Source: Cerrena zonata (Eukaryota > Basidiomycota > Agaricomycetes > Polyporales > Cerrenaceae). From it: a stretch of DNA of 48,139 nt. A model generated the notes under the pieces. The model did not search any database, had not been told where the DNA came from, and worked only from the letters and a program-made list of their open reading frames with translations. The stretch spans positions 1 to 48,139 of the forward strand of contig JASBNA010000130.1 in assembly GCA_038087015.1 (NCBI GenBank), given 5' to 3'. A program made the translations under genes and the position numbers. Shown here one piece after another: positions 18,257 through 29,546 of this stretch (its first letter is position 1; each line of letters starts with the position of its first letter).

Positions 18257-19038
18257 CATTATACTCGTATACTGAGTCGGTGGAATAGTTGCAAAAACGC
18301 AAAGACTGAAGAAATTCCGAATCGTGGGGGACCGGCTTTGGCGTCCTGATCTATTCCCCGAACGGGCCCACACCAAGCTTGCTGGCCTGCCTCAACTGCC
18401 CAACAGCCTTGGCCCCAGCAAGGGCCTTGGCCCTGGCAAAGACCGTTGGCCTGCTCTTCGCGCAAATACTCGCAAGTTGATACTTTCCGCAGTCAGCACC
18501 CAAAACACCCGCAAAACCAAAAAAAAACAGGAAAAAAACGAAAAAAAAAGGAAAAGCCCCTCCTCTCCTCCAGATCTCTGGGAACAAAATGAAAAAAGCC
18601 ATTTTGCATCTAAAAATCAACGACTTATTGCCCGAGCGCCTCGTTCTCGACTGCTATGACAGACAGGGTATAGATGTTAATGGAGTATTAATGGAGTATG
18701 GATGAGTATAGTAATGGAGGATAGTTAGGTTGATGTTAATGGACAGTAAGTATGGTTAAGTATAATTAATGGGAGTATAATAGGAACAATAGATTAAGAA
18801 ATGCTCGAAATCTGGGGTAATCAAAGAAAATTTCCCGTAAATCATTCGTATTTTTTATGACATTACCGAAAATGCTGATTTTCATTGATGAGCTTGATTA
18901 TTTTTAGTGGGTCTTATGGAGGCTTTCCCCCTCGACCCAATGGCTTCTTCAGATCATATAAATAGCGATGGAAACAACGTTGTTTTGTAATGGGTTTTGT
19001 TTTACCATTCAATCTCGTCTTATAATTTCATAGTCAAG
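18257..19038. other. permease upstream region, no gene
   Basis: Holds a GC-richer patch (18330-18480), A-rich tracts (18519-18555), and a TATGGAG/TTAATGG-rich stretch (18670-18790). A possible TATA (CATATAAATA) lies near 18956. The overlapping opposite-strand ORFs here have biased composition and no family features, so I do not call them. Confidence 0.5.
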
Positions 19039-20804
19039 ATGGTTACCGAATTTGTTGAAGATGTTAAGCAACAAGAGGTTGTCACCCAGATCTCAGAGCC
19101 TTTAACCAAGAAGGCTACCGATGACTCGGTGGATTCAGAAATGAACGATTACATTTCCAAGTTTTTGGATATGTCTAATAACGCTAGAGATACCGATACT
19201 AAAGAAAAACATATGTCTTTGGCCGAAGGGATTAAAACGTTCCCCAAAGCTGCTTTTTGGTCGGTGGTTTTATCAACGGCCTTGATTATGGAAGGTTACG
19301 ATACTAACCTTATCAACTCCTTCTATGGTTTCCCGGCCTTCACCAAGAAGTATGGGGAATACTACCCGGAGTCAGACTCTTACGAAGTTCCAACCAAATG
19401 GCAAACTTCCATCTCCATGGCTATCTATTGTGGTGAAGTTCTTGGTTTGTATTTAGCCGGTATCATGGCTGATCGAATCGGTTATCGTAAAACTTTGATT
19501 AATGCTCTTATTGCCTTGACGGCTTTTATATTTGTCATTTTCTTCTCTTCTTACATTGAAACACCTTACACTGCTCGTGCGGTTTTATTAACCGGTTATA
19601 TTCTTGTTTCTATTCCTTATGGTTTCTTCCAAACTTTAACTCTTAGTTATGCTGCAGAAATTTGTCCCTTGGTTCTTAGAATTTATTTAACAACCTATGT
19701 TAATATGTGTTGGGTTTTCGGTCAGTTGATCTCCTCGGGTATCTTAAGAGGTTTTGTTGGTTCTTCAAGCGAATCGGCTTATAAGATCCCCTTTGCTATT
19801 CAATGGGCTTGGCCAGTTCCAATCATGATTGGTATTTACTTGGCTCCAGAATCCCCTGGTGGTTAGTTAAAAAGGGTAAATTGAAAGAAGCTAAACATAG
19901 TTTAACTAGATTATTAACTGAAAATGAACATTTACCTTCAAAAGATTTATTAGCAACTGCAATGGTTGAAAAAATGCAAATGACTTATAAAGAAGAAGAA
20001 TTATTTAAACAAAGAAATAGTGCTAGTTACGCCGATTGTTTTAAAGGATCTGATTTTAGAAGAACTAGAATCGCTTGTATGGTTTGGTTAACCCAATCAA
20101 TCACTGGTGCTTCTTTAATGGGTTATTCTACTTACTTCTACATTCAAGCCGGTTTATCTACTAATATGAGTTTTACCTTTTCAATCATCCAATACGTTTT
20201 AGGTCTTATTGGTACCGTTGGTTCTTGGTTCTTGAGTCAAAAAGTTGGTCGTTTTTCAATTTATTTCTACGGTTTATGTGCTATGTTCGCCATTCTTGTG
20301 ATTGTTGGCGGGCTTGGTTGCTCTTCTGATCCAAATGCTTCTTGGGGTATCGGTTCTTTATTACTTATATTCACTTTTGTCTATGATTTAACCATTGGCC
20401 CTATTTGTTATTGTTTGGTGGCAGAAATGCCGACCGCTAGATTAAGAACTAAAACTATCATTTTAGCTAGAAATACTTATAATATTGCTGGTATTGTTAC
20501 TTCAATCATAAGTCCCTACATGTTAAATCCAACCGCTTGGAATTGGAAAGCTAAAACTGGGTTTTTCTGGTCAGGCTTTGCTTTCTTCTGTGCCATTTAT
20601 TGTTGGTTCGACTTACCTGAAACAAAGAATAGAACTTTTGCTGAATTAGATATTTTATTTAACACTGGTGTCCCAGCAAGAAAGTTTAAGAAAACTCAAG
20701 TTGATGTCTTTGATACTGGTGACATGATGGAAAAATTGGGTGACGAAGGTATCAAAAATATGATGGTTCAACACAATGAAGTCGTTGAAACTGAAAAAGC
20801 CTAA
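19039..20804 (+). pseudogene. maltose/alpha-glucoside permease-like MFS transporter, one frame break
   Basis: Sugar porter of the MAL31/AGT1 group, a proton-sugar symporter of the plasma membrane. Two frames, 19039-19866 and about 19850-20804, make one ~588-aa protein once one base is restored in the C run at 19853-19856. The break falls inside the family's conserved PESP-W-W-L motif after TM6. Other signatures: GRxGYRKT-type loop (DRIGYRKT) between TM2 and TM3, ~12 hydrophobic segments, and LPETKNR near the C-terminus. The ATG at 19039 is used because the longer open frame begins only with TTG. As written it would give a 276-aa half-transporter. Real pseudogene or sequence error cannot be separated here. 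The upstream neighbour is a MAL-activator-like regulator. Confidence 0.8.
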
Positions 20805-21134
20805 TGTCTGTTTTTTAAATATTACTCTGAATAATTCTTTTCCCATTATTCTTTATTCTTCTTTTGTTTCTTTTTAATTCTCATCTAACGAAATCATGCT
20901 CAACGCCTTTGACAGGTGAATTTAATTCTACTTTGAATAATATAACTTATCGTGACAAAAATAACGTATGTAAATATGTATCGAATGAAGTGTGAAATGA
21001 AATTGAAAAAAAAAAGAGAAAGAAGAGCAAAGAAACGCAGTGAAATGAAATATAATTATGACCAATGACTGGTTGAAAAATGAATTAAAAGTGCTATACA
21101 TTAATATAATCATGTGCAGTGAGTGAGTGAATCA

Positions 21135-22895
21135 TTAATCATCATCCTCGATATCAGTTTCTAAATCACACATTGAACGACAATTAGGACAGTAAAATTG
21201 AGGATAACTCTTAATGATAATTGGTCTTATACATTTGTAATGCCACGAATGTGAACATGGACTTATGAATAAAGCTTGACAAGGCTCCAATTTAAGTAAA
21301 CATATAGCACATTCTGATAATTCATCTTTACTGGCATTATTAAGGGCATCACCAATTGGGTTATTATCAACCGAATCACCAGTACTATTACCAAGATGTA
21401 AGTTTTTCAATTTTTGATGAATTTCCAAGTTAAATTGGTTAACTTTACGTTGCCAACTCTTATTGAATTCACATCTCATCTTAACACATCTATAAACCTC
21501 TTCAATCCCACCTCTGTAATCCATACCCAATTGAATTATGTCACCATCAATTAATGGCATTAATGTAGACTCCAGTGATGCCGGACTTAAACGAATATGA
21601 TTTAAAAAGGTACCTGACGAAGATTTACAATCTTTTAAGAACCATTGACCATCTTCGTTACATTGAAATAATGCATGGGTTCTGGAGACAACTTTAGATT
21701 TGAAAACAATTGGGGCAGATGAACCCTGAGGAGCATGAGCAGCCAGTTTATTTTTTTCAGTATACCTACCAATTGAAATATTATTACTTGGTTTAATTTT
21801 TCTAATAACTGGAGCAAAATAAAGACCCGATGTGGCAGAAGAGTGGTCAATTAATGGAGTTAGTCTAACCGAATAACAACCATCTTTATCTAATCCGTTA
21901 TTATTGTTATTATTTAGGCTCGACGTAGTTTGAACATTTTGATTCGATAAAAGTGGGTCATCAGAGTTTTCCGGTAAGGTTACAACATTGGGTTCGTCAA
22001 GGGCATCATTAACAGGATTATGGTAGTTTAAAGCATTTGAATTCAAGATATCATTATTCAATGCATTATCATTGTCACTTAGATGAGATCCATTTTGAAG
22101 GTTAGTTTCAGATCCAAAAGCAGAACCAGTGGTTGGATTATGAGAATCAGGAGTGACAGTGTGATCGTTTATATTTTCATTAATCGGATCAATATTATTT
22201 TCATTAGCGTAAGTTACGGCAGTTGTAGAAGTATAATTATGCAAGTTGGCAATAGTAGGACTATTAGACATGAACAGATTAGGGTTTTCACGAGTTGGGG
22301 ATGCTGGACGATTTGTATTTGAAGTGGTGGGAGCAACATTAGTATTTGAGCTTGAGCCTGACGATTGAAGACTTGGTCTGATTGAATTTGTAAATGAGCT
22401 GAGAAAATTAAGCCCAAATGAGGATCTTCTTGTGGGTGGCGTTTGGGAGGTTGTGGATTGATTTGACTGATTCGAAGGATTTTGGTTTGAGTTTGACGTA
22501 TTTTGAGTTTGGGGTTGTTGTTGAGAAGAATTTGGAATGACGGTGTTAAGGGTAACTGTGGCATTACTTGAGGTAGAAACGTCTCGATTTGCATTATTTA
22601 AAACATTGGTAACACCACTCGAGCCATTGACAATTGGTTGGGCTGAATCCAAGGGACGGCCATTAGCTCTTGGTAAAGTAGAAGGTGATTTATCTTCCGG
22701 TTGATTAGCGTTAGAATATGCAGCAGAGCCATTAGTAAAAGAAGTTGGTGCAGTGCTGGCTGAATTAGGGTTGATTGCAGGAGAAGAAGGGAAACTGGTG
22801 GGAGGGGAACTCAATGGAGTAGATCTATTTGATTTTGACACTGATCTAACCGGGTATGGCTGATTAACAATATCTTTTGCGTTTTCGTTTGACAT
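21135..22895 (-). CDS. DMA1: FHA-RING E3 ubiquitin ligase (DMA1/DMA2 family)
   Basis: 586-aa ubiquitin ligase of the Dma1/Dma2 (CHFR/RNF8-related) family, which acts in spindle-position and septin checkpoint control. The first ~330 residues are Ser/Asn/Thr/Gln-rich and disordered. An FHA phosphothreonine-binding domain spans about 350-470, with Gly376-Arg377, SRTH (404-407) and the S-S-G-T-F-L-N strand. A C-terminal RING-H2 follows: Cys529, Cys532, Cys547, His549, His552, Cys555, Cys569, Cys572. This order with the RING at the very end is diagnostic. The ATG at 22895 is used; the longer frame starts with TTG. Whether a second paralogue exists elsewhere is unknown. Confidence 0.9.
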   Translation of the reverse strand: MSNENAKDIVNQPYPVRSVSKSNRSTPLSSPPTSFPSSPAINPNSASTAPTSFTNGSAAYSNANQPEDKSPSTLPRANGRPLDSAQPIVNGSSGVTNVLNNANRDVSTSSNATVTLNTVIPNSSQQQPQTQNTSNSNQNPSNQSNQSTTSQTPPTRRSSFGLNFLSSFTNSIRPSLQSSGSSSNTNVAPTTSNTNRPASPTRENPNLFMSNSPTIANLHNYTSTTAVTYANENNIDPINENINDHTVTPDSHNPTTGSAFGSETNLQNGSHLSDNDNALNNDILNSNALNYHNPVNDALDEPNVVTLPENSDDPLLSNQNVQTTSSLNNNNNNGLDKDGCYSVRLTPLIDHSSATSGLYFAPVIRKIKPSNNISIGRYTEKNKLAAHAPQGSSAPIVFKSKVVSRTHALFQCNEDGQWFLKDCKSSSGTFLNHIRLSPASLESTLMPLIDGDIIQLGMDYRGGIEEVYRCVKMRCEFNKSWQRKVNQFNLEIHQKLKNLHLGNSTGDSVDNNPIGDALNNASKDELSECAICLLKLEPCQALFISPCSHSWHYKCIRPIIIKSYPQFYCPNCRSMCDLETDIEDDD

Positions 22896-24005
22896 GATGA
22901 ACTTAATCCAGAAAACAAAAGAAGAACAAGAACAAAGAACGACAGAAAAACTAATCAATTAAATTACTATGCTTTTTTTCTCTCTCTCTGTTAGAATCCA
23001 GTCCTTGGATGAGCGTTGTTATGTGAATCGATGGACCTAACGACCTCAGAGGGAGAACGAAAAACAAGAGAACCGAAGGAAAAAACAAAAAAAAAACAAT
23101 AAAGACAGAAAAACAAAAAAACAAATTACCGTGAATCTGAGGAGTTAACAATAACTTTGAACTAGTAACAAAACCCACCGTTGATGGAAACAGCTCAGGG
23201 CAAAAGTCAAGATGTTTATCTAGATACACCACCTATTGAATGCGTAACAGAAAAGGGGGATTATCAAACTTAGAACGAAGAAAAAAAAAATCGTGAAAAG
23301 GTCGTGAATATATTAATAGCACCAGCAAGCTGTTACAACACACCAAAAAGGAACCGATAGAGGATTCCAATGTACGTTAACGACAAAGAGAAGCACTAAT
23401 TGGTCTGATGGGTAATCTTCAATCCACCAAAAGCGATAACGAACTCTCTTTTCTTGCAATTCGATTTAGACGCTGGAACTGGCAAACTTGTCGGTAACAC
23501 CAATTTGTGTAGGATTATCAATCTCTGTCAATCGACTACTATACCTGTCGAGATACCCTCTAGCAACACTGATGTCAACCTAAAGGAAAATATAGCAGTC
23601 ACAAGGGAACGTATAACTAATTTGAAGGAAAAAGAGTATTGAATCGATAGATTATGTTATCCACATTTTTTTTTTTTTTTTTTTTTTGCTTCTTTTTTTA
23701 ATTTTTTTATTTTCGTTTTGTATGAAGATTTTAAAGATTCTCATTTTTTTTTGTCGGTTTTTTTTTTTTTTTTTTTTGGTTTTGTATGTCTGTTTTTAAT
23801 TTCCAGCTTTAATTACTATTTAGGGGAAGTTGTTTAGTACAAGGTTGATTACAGCTACAGCACTACAAGTAGTATGGGTGGGCCAGTGTATATTGTCAAG
23901 AGGCGATACCTGTAAGTCAGAGACATGGGTGGATGGGCTAGTAGCACTGGTGGCCCACGGCAATGGGCAGAATGAGCGACCAGCCATACTTGCAACCAGC
24001 TAATT
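22896..24005. other. gene-free region between DMA and hydrolase genes
   Basis: Includes long poly-T runs (about 23667-23688 and 23760-23777) and A-rich segments. A 62-codon frame at 23454-23642 has no family features. No tRNA or ncRNA recognised. Confidence 0.5.
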
Positions 24006-25685
24006 TTAGATGTAGTTTGATTTTTCACTAACTAAACGTAACAAGAGTTGTTGTAATTGGGTTCTACCCTTTGGACTTTCCCAAATTCGATGGTTACTGT
24101 TTTCCTGCCACTACCCATTCGATGGTATTTTCACTAAGTTCAGGTTAGATCTCTCTGCCATTTCCCCCAATTGAGAGAGTTTTTGATCATGAAGTCAGAA
24201 CTAATGACACTGACGGGGATATTATGAATATCGCTTCCGATTATTTCATTGTAGGACAAGATGGACGCAGTGACCTGCTCTTGCAATCTTGCCCGTAAAT
24301 ATTTCGAACTATAAATCATGTCATTACCAAAGATTCGATTATTGGAGGAATGTTTCCTTGGATGGAAAAACCAATGGAAGTTTTTGATAATGCCCTAAAG
24401 GAGATACTAACCCTTTGAACCATAGGGCAATGCCCGTTTTGGTGTCTAGGAATTCCAACACATTCTTGAAGGTACGTTTATTTTCGTTCTTACGATTTGA
24501 GCCACCAAAAGGATTGTGTTTGAGTAAATCCTCATGCCAACTATCAACTAGTAGCATCAGATGAATTTTACCGGGATTGCGCAGAACAAACATTCTGGAG
24601 TATAAGCCGCCGCTGTCAAAACCAACCACACTGAAGGGACCATCTACCCCTGCATGTTTCAATGCTTCAATCAAGTATTCGGTGATTATTCCAATGGACG
24701 TAGGAGAAGGGGCACTGTCACTGAAACCATAGCCGGGTCTATCCCAAATACAATATCTTTCGATTTTGTTCAAGTGATATAATTCTTCAACCCATTCTTG
24801 GAATTGTTCTGAAGAGGTTAGTTGTCCACCTTCCAATAATAAAATGGGTTGTTTTGTTTCCTTTTCATTAGTGACATCTCCGTAGCATGAAAGATGGACT
24901 TTGAAATTGTCTTCATTCACACTAATTAACTGACCCCAAGGTTTTTCGTGAGTATCAAACGCGGTAAGCCAAATGGTTAAACTGATATTCCATAAGATTA
25001 ATAATAGTACTAATTTACTTAATACTTTAACAAACATCACCAGCAATTCAAATATCGATCTCCTACTTTCAACTCGACCAGTGTATTTGATCTCTTGATG
25101 TTTTTTAGATTGCTCAACCCAATAATCAGCAAAACAATTGATTATAATATTAAGTATTGTCCATAAAAATAAAAAGTTCCCAATAAGTCCTTCTTGATCC
25201 CTCAAATACGGTACGGTGAACACCACAATGAAATCAATCACCACCAACCCCAAACTCAAATATCCTAATAGTCTTTCATAATACGCCGGTACTATAAAAC
25301 ACCACAATGTTAGAACGTCAGTCAAGATATTTAGTATAACCAAATCAAGTTCCAAGAAGGATTTCCCCCGGTTGTTAAACCCTGGAATTGCAACAAAATC
25401 AGTGACAAAAAACCCAAGAAACAATAAAGCATTGAAAAGCAAAACAAGTATCAACCCATAACGAAGTAATTGAATCTTATATAAGTTCAATGGGGACACT
25501 ATAGGATCATCAGGGTCCACATAGTCGCGGCCTCTTCCGCCGTGTCTATGGTTCAACAAAGGTTCTTCTTCGGATGAAGACGAAACATCACTAGGCTGCT
25601 CACGATCGTGAACTGTATCTTGTTCCTGTTCTGTCATGGCTTGTATTGGAGTAGTAGCTATCAATCTGGATCTCTGTTGCATCAT
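24006..25685 (-). CDS. membrane alpha/beta hydrolase, DUF2417 type (YNL115C-like), three frame breaks
   Basis: The open part (25685-24339, 448 aa) has an acidic N-terminus, six or so membrane segments (about residues 70-245), then an alpha/beta-hydrolase domain with a WDRPGYGFSD segment and nucleophile elbow-like GFDSGG. This layout matches the DUF2417 family, including yeast YNL115C (unknown function). The frame stops early, but conserved-looking sequence continues in shifted frames to a TAA at 24006-24008: RIFGND...YLRARLQEQ, then ENTIEWVVA, then RIWESPKGR. Single extra bases at 24393-24395, 24142 and 24104-24105 explain all three shifts and would give ~558 aa. The CTG at 24558-24560 lies where hydrolases show Ser (VHSLLLVD-type motif). 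Confidence 0.75.
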
Positions 25686-26808
25686 TTTTTAGCAATCCTG
25701 GAGAAAAATTGCACCCGTGCACCAAAGCCAGCAGAAAACTAACTCTTTCAAAAACTGAAACTGATAAGATAACCAGCTCATGAGACAAAAATGGAGACAA
25801 TAGTGGTGATATTTCAGGGTAAACAAGCAAATATCGACTAGTGGTGTTTTGGTAGCGGACAAACGAGGAACCCTGGGCTAGAAGCTTTGTTCCAAGTGGT
25901 AACAATACCATGATCGTCCAATAAGATTGAAAAGAACGTGCTTTATATAACTGAATATACAATATAACAATACCACCGATCTTTAACTGAATGGAAATGA
26001 ATTTAACTATTTAGAGTAGTTTTTTAGTCGATGCAGCGTTCATCCCTTCATTCTTAGATAGTGCACAGCAGGGTAAGAGTACAGGGTTTTCTGGTTTATT
26101 TTACAACCCCGGTGGAATGTAGCTATTTCGGTTAATTACTTCGATGCTTAAATGGAACTTTCAATCCCAATTAGTCTTGAATGCATTCCTTTTTTGCAAA
26201 GGAATTTTCATTCACAACATTATCTTTTATACATGTACACTTTTTTTGCAGTAGGTTATTGTATATTCAAATATTGATGACTCTAGAGTGTTTCAAATAG
26301 AAGAATTCTTAACAAATCCTGGTTAGGGGAACGCGTTTCCTTCGCAATCTGATCGATGAGCTCAACTTTTGTATTGTATTGATGAAACTTTCCGACTTCT
26401 TATAGAATATCATCCCATGGTTATTTATAAATGTAAACAATCTAACCACCCAGGGTATTGTAATTTGTTTATCCTCATTCGTTTGCATGTGTTGATATCT
26501 TTGACGAGTTGAAACCATCATGATACCATCCGCCTTTATAAAAATATATATATACTCTACATTCCGGTTTAGCTTCTTGTCTGCCATTCTTCCTTTATTC
26601 TCATCCACCCTCTTTATTCACCAACCTTATTCATCCTTATTCCATCTATTCATCTTTGCCTTCATCTGCTCTAATTAGTTTTCCCAATTGCGAAAATTAC
26701 TTGCGTACGAGTTTAACACCTGACCAAAGCTTCTCATTGGTTTTTTTTTTCCTCTGCTCTTCAAATATTACAGCATATATCACCTTTTCCAACATTCAAA
26801 TTACAACA
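25686..26808. other. intergenic region, divergent hydrolase and VAM7 genes
   Basis: 1.1 kb with AT-rich promoters for both flanking genes and pyrimidine-rich leader sequence before VAM7 (26585-26660). Opposite-strand open frames near 25600-25962 and 26309-26608 show no domain and are not called. Confidence 0.5.
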
Positions 26809-27891
26809 ATGGCTGATGTCATATCTATACCCGATACTTCGATTCTGTCCGATGGAGTAGTTTACTACCACGTATCTCTTAAACTTCCATTAAGATCTTT
26901 TACCATTACAAAAAGATACTCCGAATTTGATGAATTAGTTAATCAATTAAGTTCAGATTTAGGCATAAATACTAGTGATTTCCCATATCAATTACCACCA
27001 AAATCATCAATTTTCACCTCTTCAAGAAATGAAAATGTTATCAATGATCGTAAAGAAAAACTATCCATATTTCTTAATAGTCTAATACGTGATCGAGATT
27101 TACAAAATAATTCATTTGTACATAATTTTTTACAATTACCTTTGAATTTTAAATTTAATGATCAAATTTTTAGAACTTCTTCCAATGGTAATGCTAATAA
27201 CGAAAGAGATCTTATAATCGATGATAAGTCTATTAACCATATCAATCAATTTAAATGGTTAGAGTTATTAAGACTTTTCAAATATACTATCAATGAATAT
27301 TCAAAAAATTATGATGATTCAATAAATTCCAAAATAGCAACTAGAGATAAAGTTAACAAATTAATAAAACCAAATTTATCAAAACTTCGATCATCTCTTT
27401 CAAAATTAATTCAGAATAATTCCATTTCAAATAATGAATTTCAAAGAAGATCTTTACTTTTAAGAGAAGTTGAAAATGATTTGTCTAATCTTCAGGATAA
27501 ATTATTATCCCATAACTCTTATATTGCCACCAGTAATAGAAATGAGTTACTTGGCTCAAACGGTTATAAAAATATCCCGGGTTCCTTTGATTCTAACAAT
27601 AAATTTAATAAAAGAGTTATTGGTAACCCAAGAAATATTCCTCAAGAAACCAATGATACCCTTTCTTTGAACAATAATGACTTATTACAACAACAACAAC
27701 AAATCCACAGAAATCAAGACCAAGAAGTTGAACAATTAAGAAAAATTATCGCCAGACAACGTCAATTAGGTGAATCAATAAATAATGAAGTCTCTGAACA
27801 AAATTCAATGCTTGATTCTTTTGCTGATCAAGTGGACTTCTCAAGTGATAAAATTAGAATGGCTAGAAAAAAGGCTAGAGGTATATTATAA
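26809..27891 (+). CDS. VAM7: vacuolar SNARE Vam7 (PX domain + SNAP-25-like SNARE motif)
   Basis: 360-aa soluble Qc-SNARE for homotypic vacuole fusion. An N-terminal PX domain (1-110) binds PI3P: RSFTITKRYSEFDEL carries the RRYSEF-like basic patch and PPK follows at ~65. A C-terminal SNARE helix (about 300-358) contains EVEQLRKIIARQRQLGESINNEV, with Gln at the zero layer likely in the QRQLG segment. There is no transmembrane segment, as in yeast Vam7 (316 aa). A poly-Q stretch lies just before the SNARE. The open frame begins 51 codons earlier, but the ATG at 26809 starts directly at the PX fold. Confidence 0.9.
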   Translation: MADVISIPDTSILSDGVVYYHVSLKLPLRSFTITKRYSEFDELVNQLSSDLGINTSDFPYQLPPKSSIFTSSRNENVINDRKEKLSIFLNSLIRDRDLQNNSFVHNFLQLPLNFKFNDQIFRTSSNGNANNERDLIIDDKSINHINQFKWLELLRLFKYTINEYSKNYDDSINSKIATRDKVNKLIKPNLSKLRSSLSKLIQNNSISNNEFQRRSLLLREVENDLSNLQDKLLSHNSYIATSNRNELLGSNGYKNIPGSFDSNNKFNKRVIGNPRNIPQETNDTLSLNNNDLLQQQQQIHRNQDQEVEQLRKIIARQRQLGESINNEVSEQNSMLDSFADQVDFSSDKIRMARKKARGIL

Positions 27892-28043
27892 TAAGCTCCT
27901 ACGTTTCTTTCAACTCTTTCTTTCGAATATTCAACATATGACTTATTCTTTTTTATTTTTTCCTTTCGGTGTCTAAGATAACTTACCTAATTCATTGTAC
28001 TATATAAAGTTTTCTTTCTAATAAAATATATTCATTTCGTCTT

Positions 28044-29066
28044 TTATACATAATTTGTATTTGTTGGTCTTTGCTTGTTTGAAATATTGAATATCCGATG
28101 TTTGAATTTTTCAGATAGTCTGTTGAAGTATTCAATATTCCTATCTGTTTGAATAAACTCGGCGGAATCAATACTAAACTCGCAATCCACTTTTTTAATT
28201 AGTTCAATAATGCTAGCATCGTTCAAACATCTTTCTTGATAACTTCCGTCTAGCTTATCATTGATCTTCCAAAAACCTCCAATGTTATTGCACCACACCG
28301 AAACACCAATCCTTCGAGGTGGGTATGCTCTACCGCAATTCTCAAGCTTGGTTATCCAGGGGAAGTATTGAAGGTAAAAAAAAATGGCACTCCCAGATCC
28401 AATAGCCAGTCCTCCTATAACATCTCTTAAAAAATGCCGATTATCACTAATCCTACTACAGCTAACAAAACATGCAATCATGATCGGAATAATCACTAAT
28501 AAAAACTTAAGCGACACCCCACGAGAGTCAAATATTTGGAGTTTGGCTGAAATATTTAAGCTTGCTAGTATCATTCCACAGAAAACAGTGGACGAATGTC
28601 CACTGGGGAAGCTCCTGAATCCTTCACTCACCAATATTAAATCCGGAGATTGACAAACATCAACAGTGGCCAAACCGCCTCTGACAAAATCAATAGAGTA
28701 ATCTGGATCACATCGTGAAATAAGATCAGGCCTGGGCAATCCACAGATATTCTTCAATATACAGGTCATCATTAGTTGGATACTCATAGCACCACATAAA
28801 CTTGTCATTCCAATAAAAATGTCCCATACTTTCCGGGTTCTATGTAAGGTATTAGTTTGCAATACCGAACACAAGATAATTTGCAACATTGGGAAAACAA
28901 CCGCTATAAGGATCAATACTGGCATAGGCACCAAGGTCAATCCCTCCGGCTTATACGAATTCATCAAGCTAATATCCTCAAGCAGAAACTCATGGTATAC
29001 CGGTGGAACTAGACTTCCATATATCATAAAACCTATAAGTATAGCCAAGTATAGCGTCCAGTCCAT
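28044..29066 (-). CDS. PAP2-family lipid phosphate phosphatase (DPP1/LPP1-like)
   Basis: 340-aa membrane phosphatase dephosphorylating diacylglycerol pyrophosphate, phosphatidate and related lipids. All three PAP2 catalytic motifs are present: K105-x6-R112-P113, P154-S-G-H157, and S204-R205-x5-H211-x3-D215. About six hydrophobic segments surround them, beginning right at the N-terminus. Dpp1 sits in the vacuole membrane in yeast and Lpp1 in the Golgi; which orthologue this is I cannot say. The ~90-residue hydrophilic C-terminus is longer than in Dpp1 (289 aa). The open frame extends 37 codons further to a TTG, but the first ATG is 29066. Convergent with VAM7. Confidence 0.88.
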   Translation of the reverse strand: MDWTLYLAILIGFMIYGSLVPPVYHEFLLEDISLMNSYKPEGLTLVPMPVLILIAVVFPMLQIILCSVLQTNTLHRTRKVWDIFIGMTSLCGAMSIQLMMTCILKNICGLPRPDLISRCDPDYSIDFVRGGLATVDVCQSPDLILVSEGFRSFPSGHSSTVFCGMILASLNISAKLQIFDSRGVSLKFLLVIIPIMIACFVSCSRISDNRHFLRDVIGGLAIGSGSAIFFYLQYFPWITKLENCGRAYPPRRIGVSVWCNNIGGFWKINDKLDGSYQERCLNDASIIELIKKVDCEFSIDSAEFIQTDRNIEYFNRLSEKFKHRIFNISNKQRPTNTNYV

Positions 29067-29546
29067 GATATATGAAAAATAGGGAAAGCCTCGATACCTT
29101 ATGCTTCCCGATAGTGAGCCACGAATCCTTGAAGCAAATAGGCATCGTTGCGGAACTTTCTGTTGATTTGATTGCAAAATTATCGTCTGGGTCCTTTAGA
29201 TTAGGGTTTTCGTTGCATTGCCGCAAATGCGGGTAATTCCCTTCTTTTTCGCTTCCACACAAAAAAATTTTTTTTTTCAAGCCTGTCGCAGAAAAAGCGT
29301 TGTTGAAATCCAAAGGTTCGCATCTCTTCTTTTCCTGAATTAAGTTGAAAACTACAAAGAGTATGTGAATATTAATATAACGTATCATATATCCAGGTTT
29401 ATCTGATGATAACACTTCGCCTATTTTCGAAAATTCATGAGAATAGAAAAAAGTTTACACCAAGATCTACGCTGAAATATAAACCGAATATATGAATCAA
29501 GTAATGGTCATATTTTATGAACTTATACTAACAAGAAGCAGTTTGA

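Noticed and set aside
18259..18659. Overlapping ORFs on both strands in the GC-rich patch
   Set aside because: Composition bias and A-runs explain the Lys/Gly-rich products; no conserved domain, and the frames overlap each other.
23454..23642. 62-codon ORF before poly-T runs
   Set aside because: Short, no family features, and starts in the middle of intergenic sequence.
24142..24395. Programmed +1 frameshifting
   Set aside because: Three shifts in one gene, mixed signs in others, and none of the known Ty1, Ty3, EST3 or ABP140 slip heptamers in frame.
28990..29415. 141-codon ORF upstream of the PAP2 gene
   Set aside because: Overlaps the true coding start in another frame; hydrophilic, with no domain.
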